Shown: piece by piece, positions 16,337 through 25,286 of the stretch
How positions within the stretch are numbered: position 1 is the first letter of the stretch
Layout of the letters: each line of letters starts with the position of its first letter
Source: Actinomyces johnsonii
GTDB taxonomy: Bacteria > Actinomycetota > Actinomycetes > Actinomycetales > Actinomycetaceae
Assembly (NCBI RefSeq): GCF_006546835.1
Contig: NZ_VICB01000014.1
Span: 62,001 to 126,000, forward strand
Direction: 5' to 3'
Length of the DNA: 64,000 nt
Notes under the pieces: model-generated
Seen by the model: only the letters and a program-made list of their open reading frames with translations
Told to the model about the DNA's origin: nothing
Database searches by the model: none
Program-made: the position numbers and the translations under genes

Positions 16337-17554
16337 GTGCTTGAAGTATCAAGAGAACTGCGAGTCGGCGTCGTCGGCATCGGGGCCCGCTGCTACCTGG
16401 CCGCGCTCGCGGACTCCTCGCCGATCGGAGCCCGGCTCGTCGCCGCGGCCGACACCGCGCCCGACGCCGCCGTTCGCGCCGAGCGCCTCCTGCCCGAGGG
16501 CGTGGCGGTGGTGGCCGACCACCGCGCCCTGCTGGAGTGCGGGATCGACGCCGTCATCCTGACCACCCCCGATGACACGCACGAGGAACTGGCCGGCTTC
16601 TTCCTCGAGGCCGGCGTCCCGGTCTACCTGGAGAAGCCCCTGGCCATCACCATCGAGAGCGCCGACCGCATCCTGGCCACCGCCCGGCGCACCGGTACCC
16701 GCCTCTACGTGGGTCACAACATGCGCCACATGGAGGTGGTGCGGCTACTGCGCTCCATCATCGACTCCGGGCAGATCGGCGAGCTTAAGGCGATCTGGTG
16801 CCGCCACTTCGTGGGCAACGGAGGCGACTACTACTTCCGCGACTGGCACGCCGAGCGCCGCCACGTCACCGGCCTGCTACTGCAGAAGGCCGCCCACGAC
16901 ATCGACGTCATGAGCTGGCTGGCCGCTTCCGAGCCGGCCCGCGTCGTCGGCATGGGCGGACTCATGGTCTACGGCGACGCCGAGCGCCGGGAGCCGGGCA
17001 CGAGCGCCGGCACCGTCATGCAGGACTGGTTCACCCTCGACCACTGGCCCGCCGACGAGGTCGGCGACCTCAACCCCGTCATCGACGTCGAAGACCACTC
17101 CATGCTCATGATGACCATGCGCAACGGGGTCATGACCTCCTACCAGCAGTGCCACTTCACCCCCGACTACTGGCGCAGCTACACGGTCATCGGCACCCGC
17201 GGCCGGGCCGAGAACCTCGGCGACAGCGCCGGCGACGTCGTCAAGGTGTGGACCGAGCGCACGGAGCACTACGCCGAGCGCGCCACCGAGGAGTACGTCA
17301 TCGCCGAGGAGGGCACCGGGCACGATAGCGCCGACCAGCTCGCCATCGACGAGTTCCTGCGCTTCGTGCGCGACGGCGGGGTCACCGATGCCTCACCGGT
17401 CTCCGCACGCGAGGCGGTCGCCGCCGGGGTGCTGGCCACCCGGTCCCTGCGCTCGGGATCCGTCCCCTACGACGTGCCCGAGCTCGACGCGGACCTGGCG
17501 GCCTATTTCCATCGCGGCCAGCGGGGTCCGGACTCACCGACTTCTTCTTCATAA
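16337..17554 (+). CDS. Gfo/Idh/MocA family oxidoreductase
   Basis: A 405-aa NAD(P)-dependent dehydrogenase of the glucose-fructose oxidoreductase/myo-inositol dehydrogenase family. The Rossmann start is VGVVGIGARCYLAAL and the family motif EKP is in VYLEKPLAIT; HDIDVMSWL contains the likely catalytic H-D pair region. The GTG at 16337 is chosen because a GAGGGTGAG ribosome-binding site lies just upstream and it begins ten bases after the pcnA stop. A longer open frame back to 15953 lies inside pcnA and is a shadow. The next gene is an alpha-galactosidase, so a role in processing a galactoside-derived sugar is plausible. The last residues (DSPTSSS) are encoded by a palindromic repeat element. 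Confidence 0.88.
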   Translation: MLEVSRELRVGVVGIGARCYLAALADSSPIGARLVAAADTAPDAAVRAERLLPEGVAVVADHRALLECGIDAVILTTPDDTHEELAGFFLEAGVPVYLEKPLAITIESADRILATARRTGTRLYVGHNMRHMEVVRLLRSIIDSGQIGELKAIWCRHFVGNGGDYYFRDWHAERRHVTGLLLQKAAHDIDVMSWLAASEPARVVGMGGLMVYGDAERREPGTSAGTVMQDWFTLDHWPADEVGDLNPVIDVEDHSMLMMTMRNGVMTSYQQCHFTPDYWRSYTVIGTRGRAENLGDSAGDVVKVWTERTEHYAERATEEYVIAEEGTGHDSADQLAIDEFLRFVRDGGVTDASPVSAREAVAAGVLATRSLRSGSVPYDVPELDADLAAYFHRGQRGPDSPTSSS

Positions 17555-17592
17555 ACGACGCGGCTCCGCGTCATCTTTGAAGAAAATGTCGG
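17537..17592. repeat. palindromic CCGAC element, copy 1
   Basis: Left arm 17537-17551 and right arm 17578-17592 (TGAAGAAAATGTCGG) are imperfect inverted repeats around a GC-rich centre with GACGCGGCTCCGCGTC. The same element recurs at 54728-54802. It contains the stop codon of the oxidoreductase gene and may serve as its terminator. Confidence 0.75.
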
Positions 17593-17692
17593 TTTGGACG
17601 GTCGGCACCACGTACAGTGCGAGCCGGGCGGTGCTGGTGTCTCGACGGGGACCCGACCCGCAGGCGGGACAGGCAGGAGCTGAGGAGAGCGC

Positions 17693-19201
17693 ATGATTCA
17701 CCACATCACTCTGACCGGGCGCAGTATCGCCCTGGCCTGCGACGGTACGGTGACCACCCAGCACGGGGCCGGCGGCGCCACTGGTGCGGTCTACGTGGAG
17801 GCCTCGCACCTGACCCTCTTGCACGACATGCGCGACGGCGAGTTCTACCGCACCGGCCAGAACTCCTGGTCGCCGTCGGGCTGGCGCCGCCTGAGCGAGG
17901 CGCCGATGCGCATCGCGAACCAGCAGCGGCGTCGGACCGCGGACGACGACTCCTGGGACGATCCGGCCCGCCACCACTCGGCTTGGATGGCGGTCCTGGA
18001 GGACGCCTCCGGGGCGCTGCTCGTGGGCTGCCTGGATGGGCGCACGCCGCGCCTGCGCGCCGACACCGCGGTTCTGGAGGCCTTCACCGAGTCCGGCGAT
18101 TCGGCCCGCTGGGTGATCCTGCCCGGCCCGGCCACCGCCGTCATGGCCCGCTACGCGCGCGAGCTCGGCGAGACCCTGGACAGCCGGCCGATCACGCCGC
18201 AGAGCGTGTGGTGCTCCTGGTACTCCTACTACGAGGGCATCTCGCAGGAGGCGCTCGAGCTCGAGGTCCCGCAGGTCGCCGAGCTGGGCTTCTCCACGCT
18301 TCAGATCGACGACGGCTGGCAGGCCGCGGTCGGCGACTGGGAGGCGGGCGAGAGCTTCGGCGACGGCATGGAGGCCGCCGCGACCCGGATCCGCGAGGCC
18401 GGTATGCAGCCGGGCCTGTGGGTGGCGCCCTTCATCGCCCTGCCCGGCTCCCGGGCGGTGCGCGACTACCCGGAGATGTTCGTCCACAACGCCGACGGCG
18501 GACTGGCCGTGGCCGGCTCCAACTGGGGCGGCGACTACTACGCGCTGGACACCACCCACCCCACCGCCCAGACCTACGTGCGCAAGCTCATCGCCAAGAT
18601 CGTCCACCGGTGGGGCTTCGACTACCTCAAGCTCGACTTCATCAACGCCGCCGCCGTCCCCGGTTACCGGCACCGGCAGATCGACCGGGAGGAGGCCTAT
18701 CGCACCGGACTGCGCCTCGTGCGCGACGCCGCCGGGGAGGAGGCCTTCCTCCTGGGGTCCGGGGCGCTCATCATGCCCTCCATCGGGCTGCTCGATGCGG
18801 TGCGGGTGGGGCCGGACGTGGCCCCCATGTGGGAGAACTACGCCTCCGACGACTTATCCGACGCCAAGGCCTACAACGCTCTGCACGCCGGCATCAACCG
18901 GCTCTGGCTGGGGCGGGTCATCGGGGTCGACCCCGACGTCGTCTTCTTCCGTCACCGCCGCAACCTTCTGGACGACACCCAGATGCAGTGGCTGCGCGAC
19001 GTCGCCGAGGCCAGCCGCTACCGGTGTCTGTCGGACCGGATGAGCTGGCTCGACGAGGAGGAGAAGGAGGCCGTGCGCGCCTACTTGGCCGCCGAGGACG
19101 AGCCCCTGGAGATCCTGGACCGCTACCGCTTCAAGCTGGGCGAGCGCGAGATCGACCTCACCGAGGCCATCGAGGGGGCATCATCGGCGTACCCGCTGTG
19201 A
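17693..19201 (+). CDS. GH36-type alpha-galactosidase (melibiase-like)
   Basis: A 502-aa glycoside hydrolase of clan GH-D. The core has QSVWCSWYSYYEGI, STLQIDDGWQ, GLWVAPFIA, the nucleophile D315 in YLKLDFI, and the likely acid/base D375 in VRVGPDVAP. The short length compared with the 700-aa GH36 enzymes fits the compact subgroup with a reduced N-terminal domain. There is no signal peptide, so it acts in the cytoplasm on imported alpha-galactosides. A GGAG ribosome-binding site precedes ATG 17693. It probably works with the oxidoreductase upstream; no transporter is adjacent. Confidence 0.85.
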   Translation: MIHHITLTGRSIALACDGTVTTQHGAGGATGAVYVEASHLTLLHDMRDGEFYRTGQNSWSPSGWRRLSEAPMRIANQQRRRTADDDSWDDPARHHSAWMAVLEDASGALLVGCLDGRTPRLRADTAVLEAFTESGDSARWVILPGPATAVMARYARELGETLDSRPITPQSVWCSWYSYYEGISQEALELEVPQVAELGFSTLQIDDGWQAAVGDWEAGESFGDGMEAAATRIREAGMQPGLWVAPFIALPGSRAVRDYPEMFVHNADGGLAVAGSNWGGDYYALDTTHPTAQTYVRKLIAKIVHRWGFDYLKLDFINAAAVPGYRHRQIDREEAYRTGLRLVRDAAGEEAFLLGSGALIMPSIGLLDAVRVGPDVAPMWENYASDDLSDAKAYNALHAGINRLWLGRVIGVDPDVVFFRHRRNLLDDTQMQWLRDVAEASRYRCLSDRMSWLDEEEKEAVRAYLAAEDEPLEILDRYRFKLGEREIDLTEAIEGASSAYPL

Positions 19202-19226
19202 GGCGGGACTGAGGCGTAGGAGGATC

Positions 19227-20537
19227 TCATGGCCCCAGTAGAGCGGCCGGTACGACGGCGATGCCGTCCTCATCCCGGTACGCCAGGCGGCCTGTGGTCA
19301 CCAGGACCGCGTCCGCGAGCCTCGGCCCGATCTTCTTGCGCAGCCAGCGCAGGTGCTTGGTGTCGTCCGGTTTGGGAGTGGCCCTCGCCTTGATCTCGAA
19401 GGCGACGACCTGGCGGTGGGGTCCCTCGAGGATGATGTCGATCTCCTGGAGGCCGCCCTTGGTCCGGAGGTGGAAGACCCGGGCGCTGAGGAACTCGGCG
19501 TAGACCTGAAGACTCTGAATCACCAGGGACTCGAACAGCGAGCCGAGTACCCGAGGACGGCGCGGAGTGCCCCGTGGGCTGGTGAGGATAGGGTGGCCGA
19601 CGCCGAGCACCTCGGAGGGACCGTATCCGAGAAGGCGGGCGGCCAGGGCAGGGTCGCACAGCTGGTGCTTGTCGGCCAGGTTGTTGCGGGAGAACTCGTT
19701 CTCGCTGGGGCTCCAGCCTGGAACCGGGTCCAGCAGCCACATCCCGCTGAGATGGTCTCGGTAGGAGCGCGCCGTCGCCAAGCTCATGTCGGTGTTCAGT
19801 GGTCTGTTCGCCAGCTCGGCGATGGAGGTGAAGCTCGCCGTCGTGGCCACCGCGCTGGCGTAGGCTGTCAGCCACTCCCTCATGGATCGTGAACGTCGCC
19901 TGCCGCCCGTCGCTTCCAGCAGATCATGCCGAAGCGTTTGCTCGATGTATCCGTCCAGCTGGGCCTGGCGCCCTAAAGGTGGCTGCTCCCTGATGGCGGG
20001 GAAGCCGGAGCGGCAGATCTCATCGACGTATTGGTCGATCGCGATGCGCGTGTACCCCTCGATCGGGGTCAACTCGGAAGGGTCCTGTGAGCCGAGTGTG
20101 CTGTCCAGCAGCTTCCCCACTGAGACTGTTGGGGCCTCGATCGCGCGCTCGGCCAGGCTGAAGGGACGCATCCGCAGAGTGATGATCCGTCCTGCGCCTG
20201 TGTGAGTGGGCGCCTGGGACGGCGTGGAGGACCCGGTGAGCAGAAAACGGCCGGGAGAGGGATCGTCGTCGACGGCGCGACGCACCCGGTCCCACAGCTC
20301 GGGCATGCGCTGCCACTCGTCGATGACGAGAGGGCTGGGAAGTGCGGTGAAGCGCGATCCGATGGCGGTGAGCTGGGCGCGTTCGTCAGGATCGTCGACG
20401 GCGATGAAGGTAGTGCCGTGGGTTCTGGCGGTGCGGGTCTTCCCGACGGCGCGGGCTCCCTCGACGCTGACCGCCGGGACCGACCGCAGCAGCTCCTGGA
20501 GGCGCTGGTCCATGAGACGCGGCCGGTAGGTGGTCAT
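19227..20537 (-). CDS. AAA-like ATPase with DUF4143 and nuclease-like C-terminus
   Basis: A 436-aa protein of the ATP-binding/DUF4143 family. The P-loop is GARAVGKT at residues 27-34, followed by a Walker B-like PLVIDEWQ and a sensor-like FLLTGSST. The C-terminal DUF4143 region ends with EIDIILEGPHRQVVAFEIKA, which has the spaced D...E-x-K pattern of PD-(D/E)XK nucleases. Family members are common accessory genes of unknown role, sometimes next to toxin-antitoxin or defence loci. It lies divergent to the CRISPR-Cas operon and convergent with the galactosidase (only 25 bp apart). Any link to CRISPR function is unproven. Confidence 0.82.
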   Translation of the reverse strand: MTTYRPRLMDQRLQELLRSVPAVSVEGARAVGKTRTARTHGTTFIAVDDPDERAQLTAIGSRFTALPSPLVIDEWQRMPELWDRVRRAVDDDPSPGRFLLTGSSTPSQAPTHTGAGRIITLRMRPFSLAERAIEAPTVSVGKLLDSTLGSQDPSELTPIEGYTRIAIDQYVDEICRSGFPAIREQPPLGRQAQLDGYIEQTLRHDLLEATGGRRRSRSMREWLTAYASAVATTASFTSIAELANRPLNTDMSLATARSYRDHLSGMWLLDPVPGWSPSENEFSRNNLADKHQLCDPALAARLLGYGPSEVLGVGHPILTSPRGTPRRPRVLGSLFESLVIQSLQVYAEFLSARVFHLRTKGGLQEIDIILEGPHRQVVAFEIKARATPKPDDTKHLRWLRKKIGPRLADAVLVTTGRLAYRDEDGIAVVPAALLGP

Positions 20538-20925
20538 GAATTGATCGTAAGGGCCACTTTGTGCTGCCGTACAGCCGAAAGAGTGGGTCTGTGGATAACT
20601 CTGAGGCTTCGGCGTGGTGAGGACAGTCGGTTCGGTCGTGTCTTCATTGACTATTTGGTCAAGGATTAATGATCAGTTTAGTCAAGACTGACATCGATCG
20701 TTGTGCCCCTCGGGGTCCCGACGCAGTAGCAGGCAGTGACAGAGGGGACTCGCTGAGTGTAAGATGAGTCTCATTGCCGCCGTGTCTCTCAAGAGATATA
20801 TCGGCTCCACAGTTGGTGGAGGTAGCGGATTATCGATGGTCCGCACGGAAGTACCGGCGGTGCTGCCCCAGGGGACTGGGGGTTGAACTTATCTATGGTA
20901 AGACCAACTTCTCAGGAGCGTTGAT
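20538..20925 (+). promoter_or_regulatory. divergent intergenic region upstream of cas3
   Basis: A 388-bp region without a gene, clearly more AT-rich than the flanks. It holds an inverted pair TTGACTA (20647-20653) and TAGTCAA (20679-20685). The first also gives a -35-like TTGACT with a TAATGA -10-like hexamer about 16 bp downstream, so this may be the cas promoter with an overlapping operator. A second small palindrome (TCTCTCAAGAGA) lies near 20797. cas3 has a CAGGAG ribosome-binding site before its GTG start. Confidence 0.4.
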
Positions 20926-23718
20926 GTGAATCGCCTCGACTTCACAGACTTCTTCCGCGAGATCACTGGGCACGAACCCAGGGACTACCAGGTGCGCCTG
21001 GCCGAGCGACTCGCCTCGGGAGAGCCACCGTCCCACCTCAGCGTGCCGACCGGGATGGGCAAGACCCTCGCAGTTCTCCTCGGATGGCTGTACGCGCTGG
21101 CGCAGGACGCCGAGCAGGCGAGCCGACGTCGTCGGAGGCGAGTGGTCCCCTTGAGACTGCATCTCGTTGTCGACCGGCGCGCCGTCGTCGACGACTCCTT
21201 CGAGGCGGCGCTGAAGATCAAGGAGGCACTCGGAGAAGGTGCAGGTGATCGCTCGGTGGCGAGACAAGTGGCCGAGGTGCTGCGATCCGCCTTTGCAATC
21301 CCTGCTGAGGCGGAGGTACTCGAGGTGCGCCGTCTGCGCGGCGGGCTCGCTGATGCTGATCGGGACCTGACGGAGCACACGCGCTACCCCTCGCGCCCGG
21401 CCATCATCGTGGGAACACTCGATATGACCGTGTCCCGTCTGCTGTTCCGCGGCTACCAGCTCTCGCCCTACCGCCGCAGCATCGATGCGGCGCTGACCGG
21501 GATGGATGCGTTCTGGGTCCTGGACGAGGCGCACCTCTCCGGGCAGGCCCTGACCACCTTGTCCGTGCTCCGCAGCGAGGAGAACAGGCTCGAGGATCGT
21601 TGTGGTGGCAGCGTCCCGGGCCTGCAGATCATGCCGATGACGGCGACACCCATGACGCTTCCCACCCTCCACCGGGAAGCCGACCAGGAACCAACTCCCG
21701 GTCTCAGCCTGGACTGGGAGGAGGAGTGCCGCCTGGACCCGCAACTGGCTGCGCGTCGGGCGCATCGTGACAGTGTCCCGGTGGACGTTCATTGTGTGAA
21801 TGGCAAGGCGGCAGCCGCTCTCACAGAGCAGGCATGTACCCGCATGAAGGAGCTGAGCCAGGGAGAGTCGCTGGTCGTCTTTTGCAACACCTTGGACACC
21901 GTCAAGAAGGTAGTTGCCGGGTTGAAGAAGGAGATCCGGAATCTGGGAGATCAGGCTCCTCGCTTGGACGTCATGGTCGGCGGGATGCCTGCTCGTCGCA
22001 GCGAGGACGCCGTGAAGAGACTCTCCCCTTATCGGACGGGGGCCGAGGGTCGTCAGGACGCTCAGGCCACCGTCGTCGTGGCCACATCGACTCTGGAGGT
22101 TGGTGCCGACCTCGACTTCACCCACCTCCTGACGGAGGGCTGTCAGGCCGGCTCCCTGGTGCAGCGCCTGGGACGAGTCAACCGGGTCGGCGCCCGCTCC
22201 GACGGCAGCGTGGCCATCGTTCATTCCACCACGAGTAAGGACCCGATTCACGGCGGTGCTGCTGACGCCGTCGTCGACCTGATCGACGGCGCCACCACCC
22301 TCGGTGAGGTCGTGAAGCGGCTCGATGAGGTTGATGGGCGGGAGGAGCTGGTGAATGCGACCCAGGTTCCGGTCGTCATCCCTCCCAATGTCTTCGCCGC
22401 CTATCTGCGCACCATGGGGTCCCGCAACGACGCCCCCGTCCATCCGTGGATCCGGCGACTGGCAGACCCTCGACCGGACGCGTTCATTGTCTTCCGCACG
22501 AGTGTGGGAGACCTCGCCGGCGTCAGTCCTGAGGCCCTCCAGGAGGACCTGACGCGGTGGCGGCCCGATCTGCGAGCCGAGGCCTGGAGCGTTCCGCTGA
22601 GCGATGCTCGGGATGTGTCGAGCCAGGCGCTGAAGAAGCAGGCCCTTGTCATCATTGACCCGACGACTGAGGACGCGCCTCGCATCTTTGAGGCCGGGGT
22701 CTCGCTGCCCGATCTGGTTCCCGGTCAGATCATCGTCATGGCGCCGGGTAAGGACAGCAACCCGTACGGGCTGGAAGGCGCCGGCCGTGACTACTCCGGG
22801 CAGCACGTGATGCCTGGTGCCACGGCTGAGGAGGTTTCCAAGGAGTTGGTGTCCCTTGCAACGGGGACGGACCAGGGACCGGGCTGGAGGCAGGCCGCCA
22901 TCCTCACGGACCTGTCTGGGGGCGACGTCCGAACCGACGACCCGTACGCCGACCTCCTGGAAGAGGCGGCCTTGCTCGCAGTGCCACCGGGCTGGCAGAT
23001 CGACGACGACGTCGTTGGCGCCGACAGTCGTCACCCGTGGCTGCGCCTGCGGCTCGTGGAGGCCGCCACCGAACGTCCCGCGAGCACCGAGGACGACGCC
23101 GATGAGCGCACCCTGTGCGGTCACGGAGACCAGGTGGGTGAGCGTGCAGGACAGTGGGCCCGAGCTATCGGTTTGCCGGAGAACCTGGTGGAGGACCTCG
23201 TCACGGCCGGACGCCACCATGACGATGGCAAGGCCGATCCCAGGATGCAGGCCGCCCTCGGGGCTGCGGTGGATGAGTGCGGTTTCCTCCTTCTGGAGGA
23301 TCCGGGGCAGCGGAAGCGTCGAACGCCGCTGAGCAAGTCCCGGCTGCCTCGCAGGTACTGGAACCGCTTCATGCGCATGGCCGGCGTGCCCTCCGGCTGG
23401 AGGCACGAAGCGGCCTCAGCGGATCTCCTCGAGGAGCAGCTGGACAGAGGTGAGCAGACGGCGCACGATCCTGACCTGGTGATGCACCTTGTCCTCAGCC
23501 ACCACGGCCGCTTCCGAGGCCCAGGACCGGTGTGCCTGCCCGAACATGGAACAACTCCACGGCATCAGAACCCGAATGACCCTTCCTGGGCGGAGGCTAT
23601 AAGCCGTTTCCACCGTCTCAATGATCGCTATGGCCCCTACACCCTGGCGCTGATCGAGACGATCCTGCGTCTGGCCGACTGGGACGTCTCGCAAGAATTG
23701 GAGCAGAACCATGAGTAG
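20926..23718 (+). CDS. cas3: CRISPR-associated helicase/nuclease Cas3, type I-U (I-G) order
   Basis: A 930-aa effector nuclease-helicase that shreds DNA after Cascade binding. The helicase comes first: P-loop PTGMGKT at residues 41-47, DEAH at 200-203, the T-A-T motif near 239-241, and QRLGRVNRVG as motif VI. The HD nuclease domain is at the C-terminus: His733 in HGDQ, then HHDDGK at 764-769, and VLSHHGRF further on. This helicase-then-HD order is the reverse of type I-E Cas3 and is the hallmark of type I-U/I-G. The start is GTG with CAGGAG upstream. The last codons overlap the next gene by eight bases, so it heads a tightly coupled operon. Confidence 0.92.
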   Translation: MNRLDFTDFFREITGHEPRDYQVRLAERLASGEPPSHLSVPTGMGKTLAVLLGWLYALAQDAEQASRRRRRRVVPLRLHLVVDRRAVVDDSFEAALKIKEALGEGAGDRSVARQVAEVLRSAFAIPAEAEVLEVRRLRGGLADADRDLTEHTRYPSRPAIIVGTLDMTVSRLLFRGYQLSPYRRSIDAALTGMDAFWVLDEAHLSGQALTTLSVLRSEENRLEDRCGGSVPGLQIMPMTATPMTLPTLHREADQEPTPGLSLDWEEECRLDPQLAARRAHRDSVPVDVHCVNGKAAAALTEQACTRMKELSQGESLVVFCNTLDTVKKVVAGLKKEIRNLGDQAPRLDVMVGGMPARRSEDAVKRLSPYRTGAEGRQDAQATVVVATSTLEVGADLDFTHLLTEGCQAGSLVQRLGRVNRVGARSDGSVAIVHSTTSKDPIHGGAADAVVDLIDGATTLGEVVKRLDEVDGREELVNATQVPVVIPPNVFAAYLRTMGSRNDAPVHPWIRRLADPRPDAFIVFRTSVGDLAGVSPEALQEDLTRWRPDLRAEAWSVPLSDARDVSSQALKKQALVIIDPTTEDAPRIFEAGVSLPDLVPGQIIVMAPGKDSNPYGLEGAGRDYSGQHVMPGATAEEVSKELVSLATGTDQGPGWRQAAILTDLSGGDVRTDDPYADLLEEAALLAVPPGWQIDDDVVGADSRHPWLRLRLVEAATERPASTEDDADERTLCGHGDQVGERAGQWARAIGLPENLVEDLVTAGRHHDDGKADPRMQAALGAAVDECGFLLLEDPGQRKRRTPLSKSRLPRRYWNRFMRMAGVPSGWRHEAASADLLEEQLDRGEQTAHDPDLVMHLVLSHHGRFRGPGPVCLPEHGTTPRHQNPNDPSWAEAISRFHRLNDRYGPYTLALIETILRLADWDVSQELEQNHE

Positions 23719-24622
23719 TGCTGGATGCCGTGACGCTTCTACTGAGTATCGCCTGACTGCATTACCGGGGTATCGGGCCGCCTACGTCCTGGCGACCTGG
23801 GGACTGGTGTCCCTTCTTCCGGGGGCGACGCTCCGCTTTGAGGGGGAAGGAGTCCCCGTCGTCGGCTATGGCGGGGACACGGATGAGCTGGTGAACGTGG
23901 CCGCTCGTAGCCTGGCGGAGCGAACCTGGAAGCTCGGGGATCATGGTTTACGCGGCATCGCCACGACGACGCCCACGCGATCTGCGGTCAACGTCCTGTC
24001 ACATGTCGGCTGGCAGGCCGCTGAAAAGACGAGCGACCTCAGCACATCTGGGCCGGTAGCCGTCTTCGATACGTCCGCGACGTCGGCCGACCAGTCGAAG
24101 ATGACGAGGACGCAGGATCTCCAGGTCCGGTCCTCAGCATTGACCCTGCTCAGCGGCAGGAGCCATACCGCCAAGTCGGTGCAGGACACCTGGGGACTCA
24201 TGGGCGAGTCACTGATCACTGCGGATGACGCTGTCGCTGCGGGGGCGGCACACCTTGACCGACTTGTGCGCGGCGACCTTACCGTTGCCCGGGCCAAGCC
24301 GGGGCTGCGCTTCTCCGCCAGTCAGGCGACCCCGCGTATTACCAGTGGATCCGAGGAGTGCGATGTGTACCCGCTCGTGGATCTCCTGGCCTTCTGCGGG
24401 CACCTGCTCCTCCAGCCGCAGCAGCGAGAAATGACGCGAGAACGTGCGGCCAAGGCCCTCACCTGGGTGCTGCATCCGGTTCCCCTCACCATGGAGGCGA
24501 TCATCGATCTGCATGAGTCCCCGCCGCCCGAACTCCCGTGGAACCGGTGGACGTCCCGCATTCGTGGCACCGGATCCACGTCCAAGGTGACATCGTTCGC
24601 GCCCGCCCACCCCGGGGCATGA
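23711..24622 (+). CDS. csb3: Csb3-like CRISPR-associated protein (candidate)
   Basis: A 303-aa protein with no catalytic motif I can recognise. I call it Csb3-like because of its length and position directly after a C-terminal-HD Cas3 and before csb1 and csb2 in an actinobacterial type I-U locus. Csb3 is a reported accessory effector subunit in such loci and may act as the large subunit in place of Csx17, which is absent here. It opens with a run of small hydrophobics (YRAAYVLATWGLVSLLPG) and ends with a Gly/Ser/Thr-rich tail. The start overlaps the cas3 stop by eight bases. The family call is inference and needs profile confirmation. Confidence 0.55.
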   Translation: MSSAGCRDASTEYRLTALPGYRAAYVLATWGLVSLLPGATLRFEGEGVPVVGYGGDTDELVNVAARSLAERTWKLGDHGLRGIATTTPTRSAVNVLSHVGWQAAEKTSDLSTSGPVAVFDTSATSADQSKMTRTQDLQVRSSALTLLSGRSHTAKSVQDTWGLMGESLITADDAVAAGAAHLDRLVRGDLTVARAKPGLRFSASQATPRITSGSEECDVYPLVDLLAFCGHLLLQPQQREMTRERAAKALTWVLHPVPLTMEAIIDLHESPPPELPWNRWTSRIRGTGSTSKVTSFAPAHPGA

Positions 24623-24646
24623 GAAAGGAAGAGGTGACAACAGCCC

Positions 24647-25222
24647 ATGCCTGATCAGATTGCAGTCCTTCCACTGGCACAGGCGCTACCGGACCTGGGA
24701 ACACCTGATGCGGTCCATCGCCTCGCCATGTCGTACTTGCCGGATCTCAGAGGCGCTTCGCGATCGATTCGCGCAGACCTCGGTGTTCTGTACCGCCTGG
24801 CTCTACCAACCGAGTACGGCGGGCAAAAGGGTTCCCTGGTTATCAGATTCCGGGCCGATCTCGATCTGCCCGGAACACAGGCCATCGAGGCGCCGTCAGG
24901 GTTTGCCGTCGGTCAGCGCTTCACTGTTCGAGCGGTGGCTGAGAAACGCCATGCGGACGAGTCGGGAAAGAACCGTGTCCGGGCCGTCCTCGACGAAGAA
25001 GCCCACGGGTGGGCCACCGATCTGCTGGAGCGCCATGGTCTGGGGGTCCGTGAGCTGACGGTCTCGCCCAGGTGGTTCGTGGGCCGACGAGGCGGACGCT
25101 CCTTCACGCTCCGGGATCTCACCGGCACCATCAGCAATATCAGTGAGGCCGGAGAATCCGCCTACCGTCAGGGAATCGGGAGAGGGAAGGCCTACGGCTA
25201 CGGAATGCCCTTGGTGCTGTGA
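24647..25222 (+). CDS. cas6e: stand-alone Cas6e-like crRNA endoribonuclease
   Basis: A 191-aa RAMP protein resembling type I-E Cas6e (CasE/Cse3). DAVHRLAMSYLPDL near residue 24 matches the segment that carries the catalytic His of Cas6e. RADLGVLYRL fits the following beta strand. The C-terminus GIGRGKAYGYGMPLVL is the typical Gly-rich Cas6e ending (G-I-G-R-x-K-A-x-G-x-G). It would cut the stem-loop repeats of the adjacent array. Type I-U systems normally have their Cas6 domain fused inside Csb2, so a separate Cas6e here is odd. Alternative: a divergent Cas6 of another group, but the C-terminal signature argues against that. Confidence 0.78.
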   Translation: MPDQIAVLPLAQALPDLGTPDAVHRLAMSYLPDLRGASRSIRADLGVLYRLALPTEYGGQKGSLVIRFRADLDLPGTQAIEAPSGFAVGQRFTVRAVAEKRHADESGKNRVRAVLDEEAHGWATDLLERHGLGVRELTVSPRWFVGRRGGRSFTLRDLTGTISNISEAGESAYRQGIGRGKAYGYGMPLVL

Positions 25223-25224
25223 CT

Positions 25225-25243
25225 GCGCAGATGTGAACTGCGC
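25225..25243. other. small hairpin between cas6e-like gene and csb1
   Basis: GCGCAG (25225-25230) pairs with CTGCGC (25238-25243). A TATGAT hexamer follows near 25251 and an AAGGAG ribosome-binding site precedes csb1, so this gap may hold a processing site or an internal promoter for csb1-csb2. Confidence 0.4.
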
Positions 25244-25286
25244 TCGGCCAATATGATGATAGATACGTAGATAAGGAGATTGAACG

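Noticed and set aside
14299-16380. 693-codon minus-strand frame opposite pcnA reaching into mutT4
   Set aside because: It spans a divergent promoter and two real genes in other frames, with no domain of its own.
20893-23406. 837-codon minus-strand frame opposite cas3
   Set aside because: It lies wholly opposite cas3, whose helicase and HD motifs are unmistakable; the antisense translation shows no recognisable domain.
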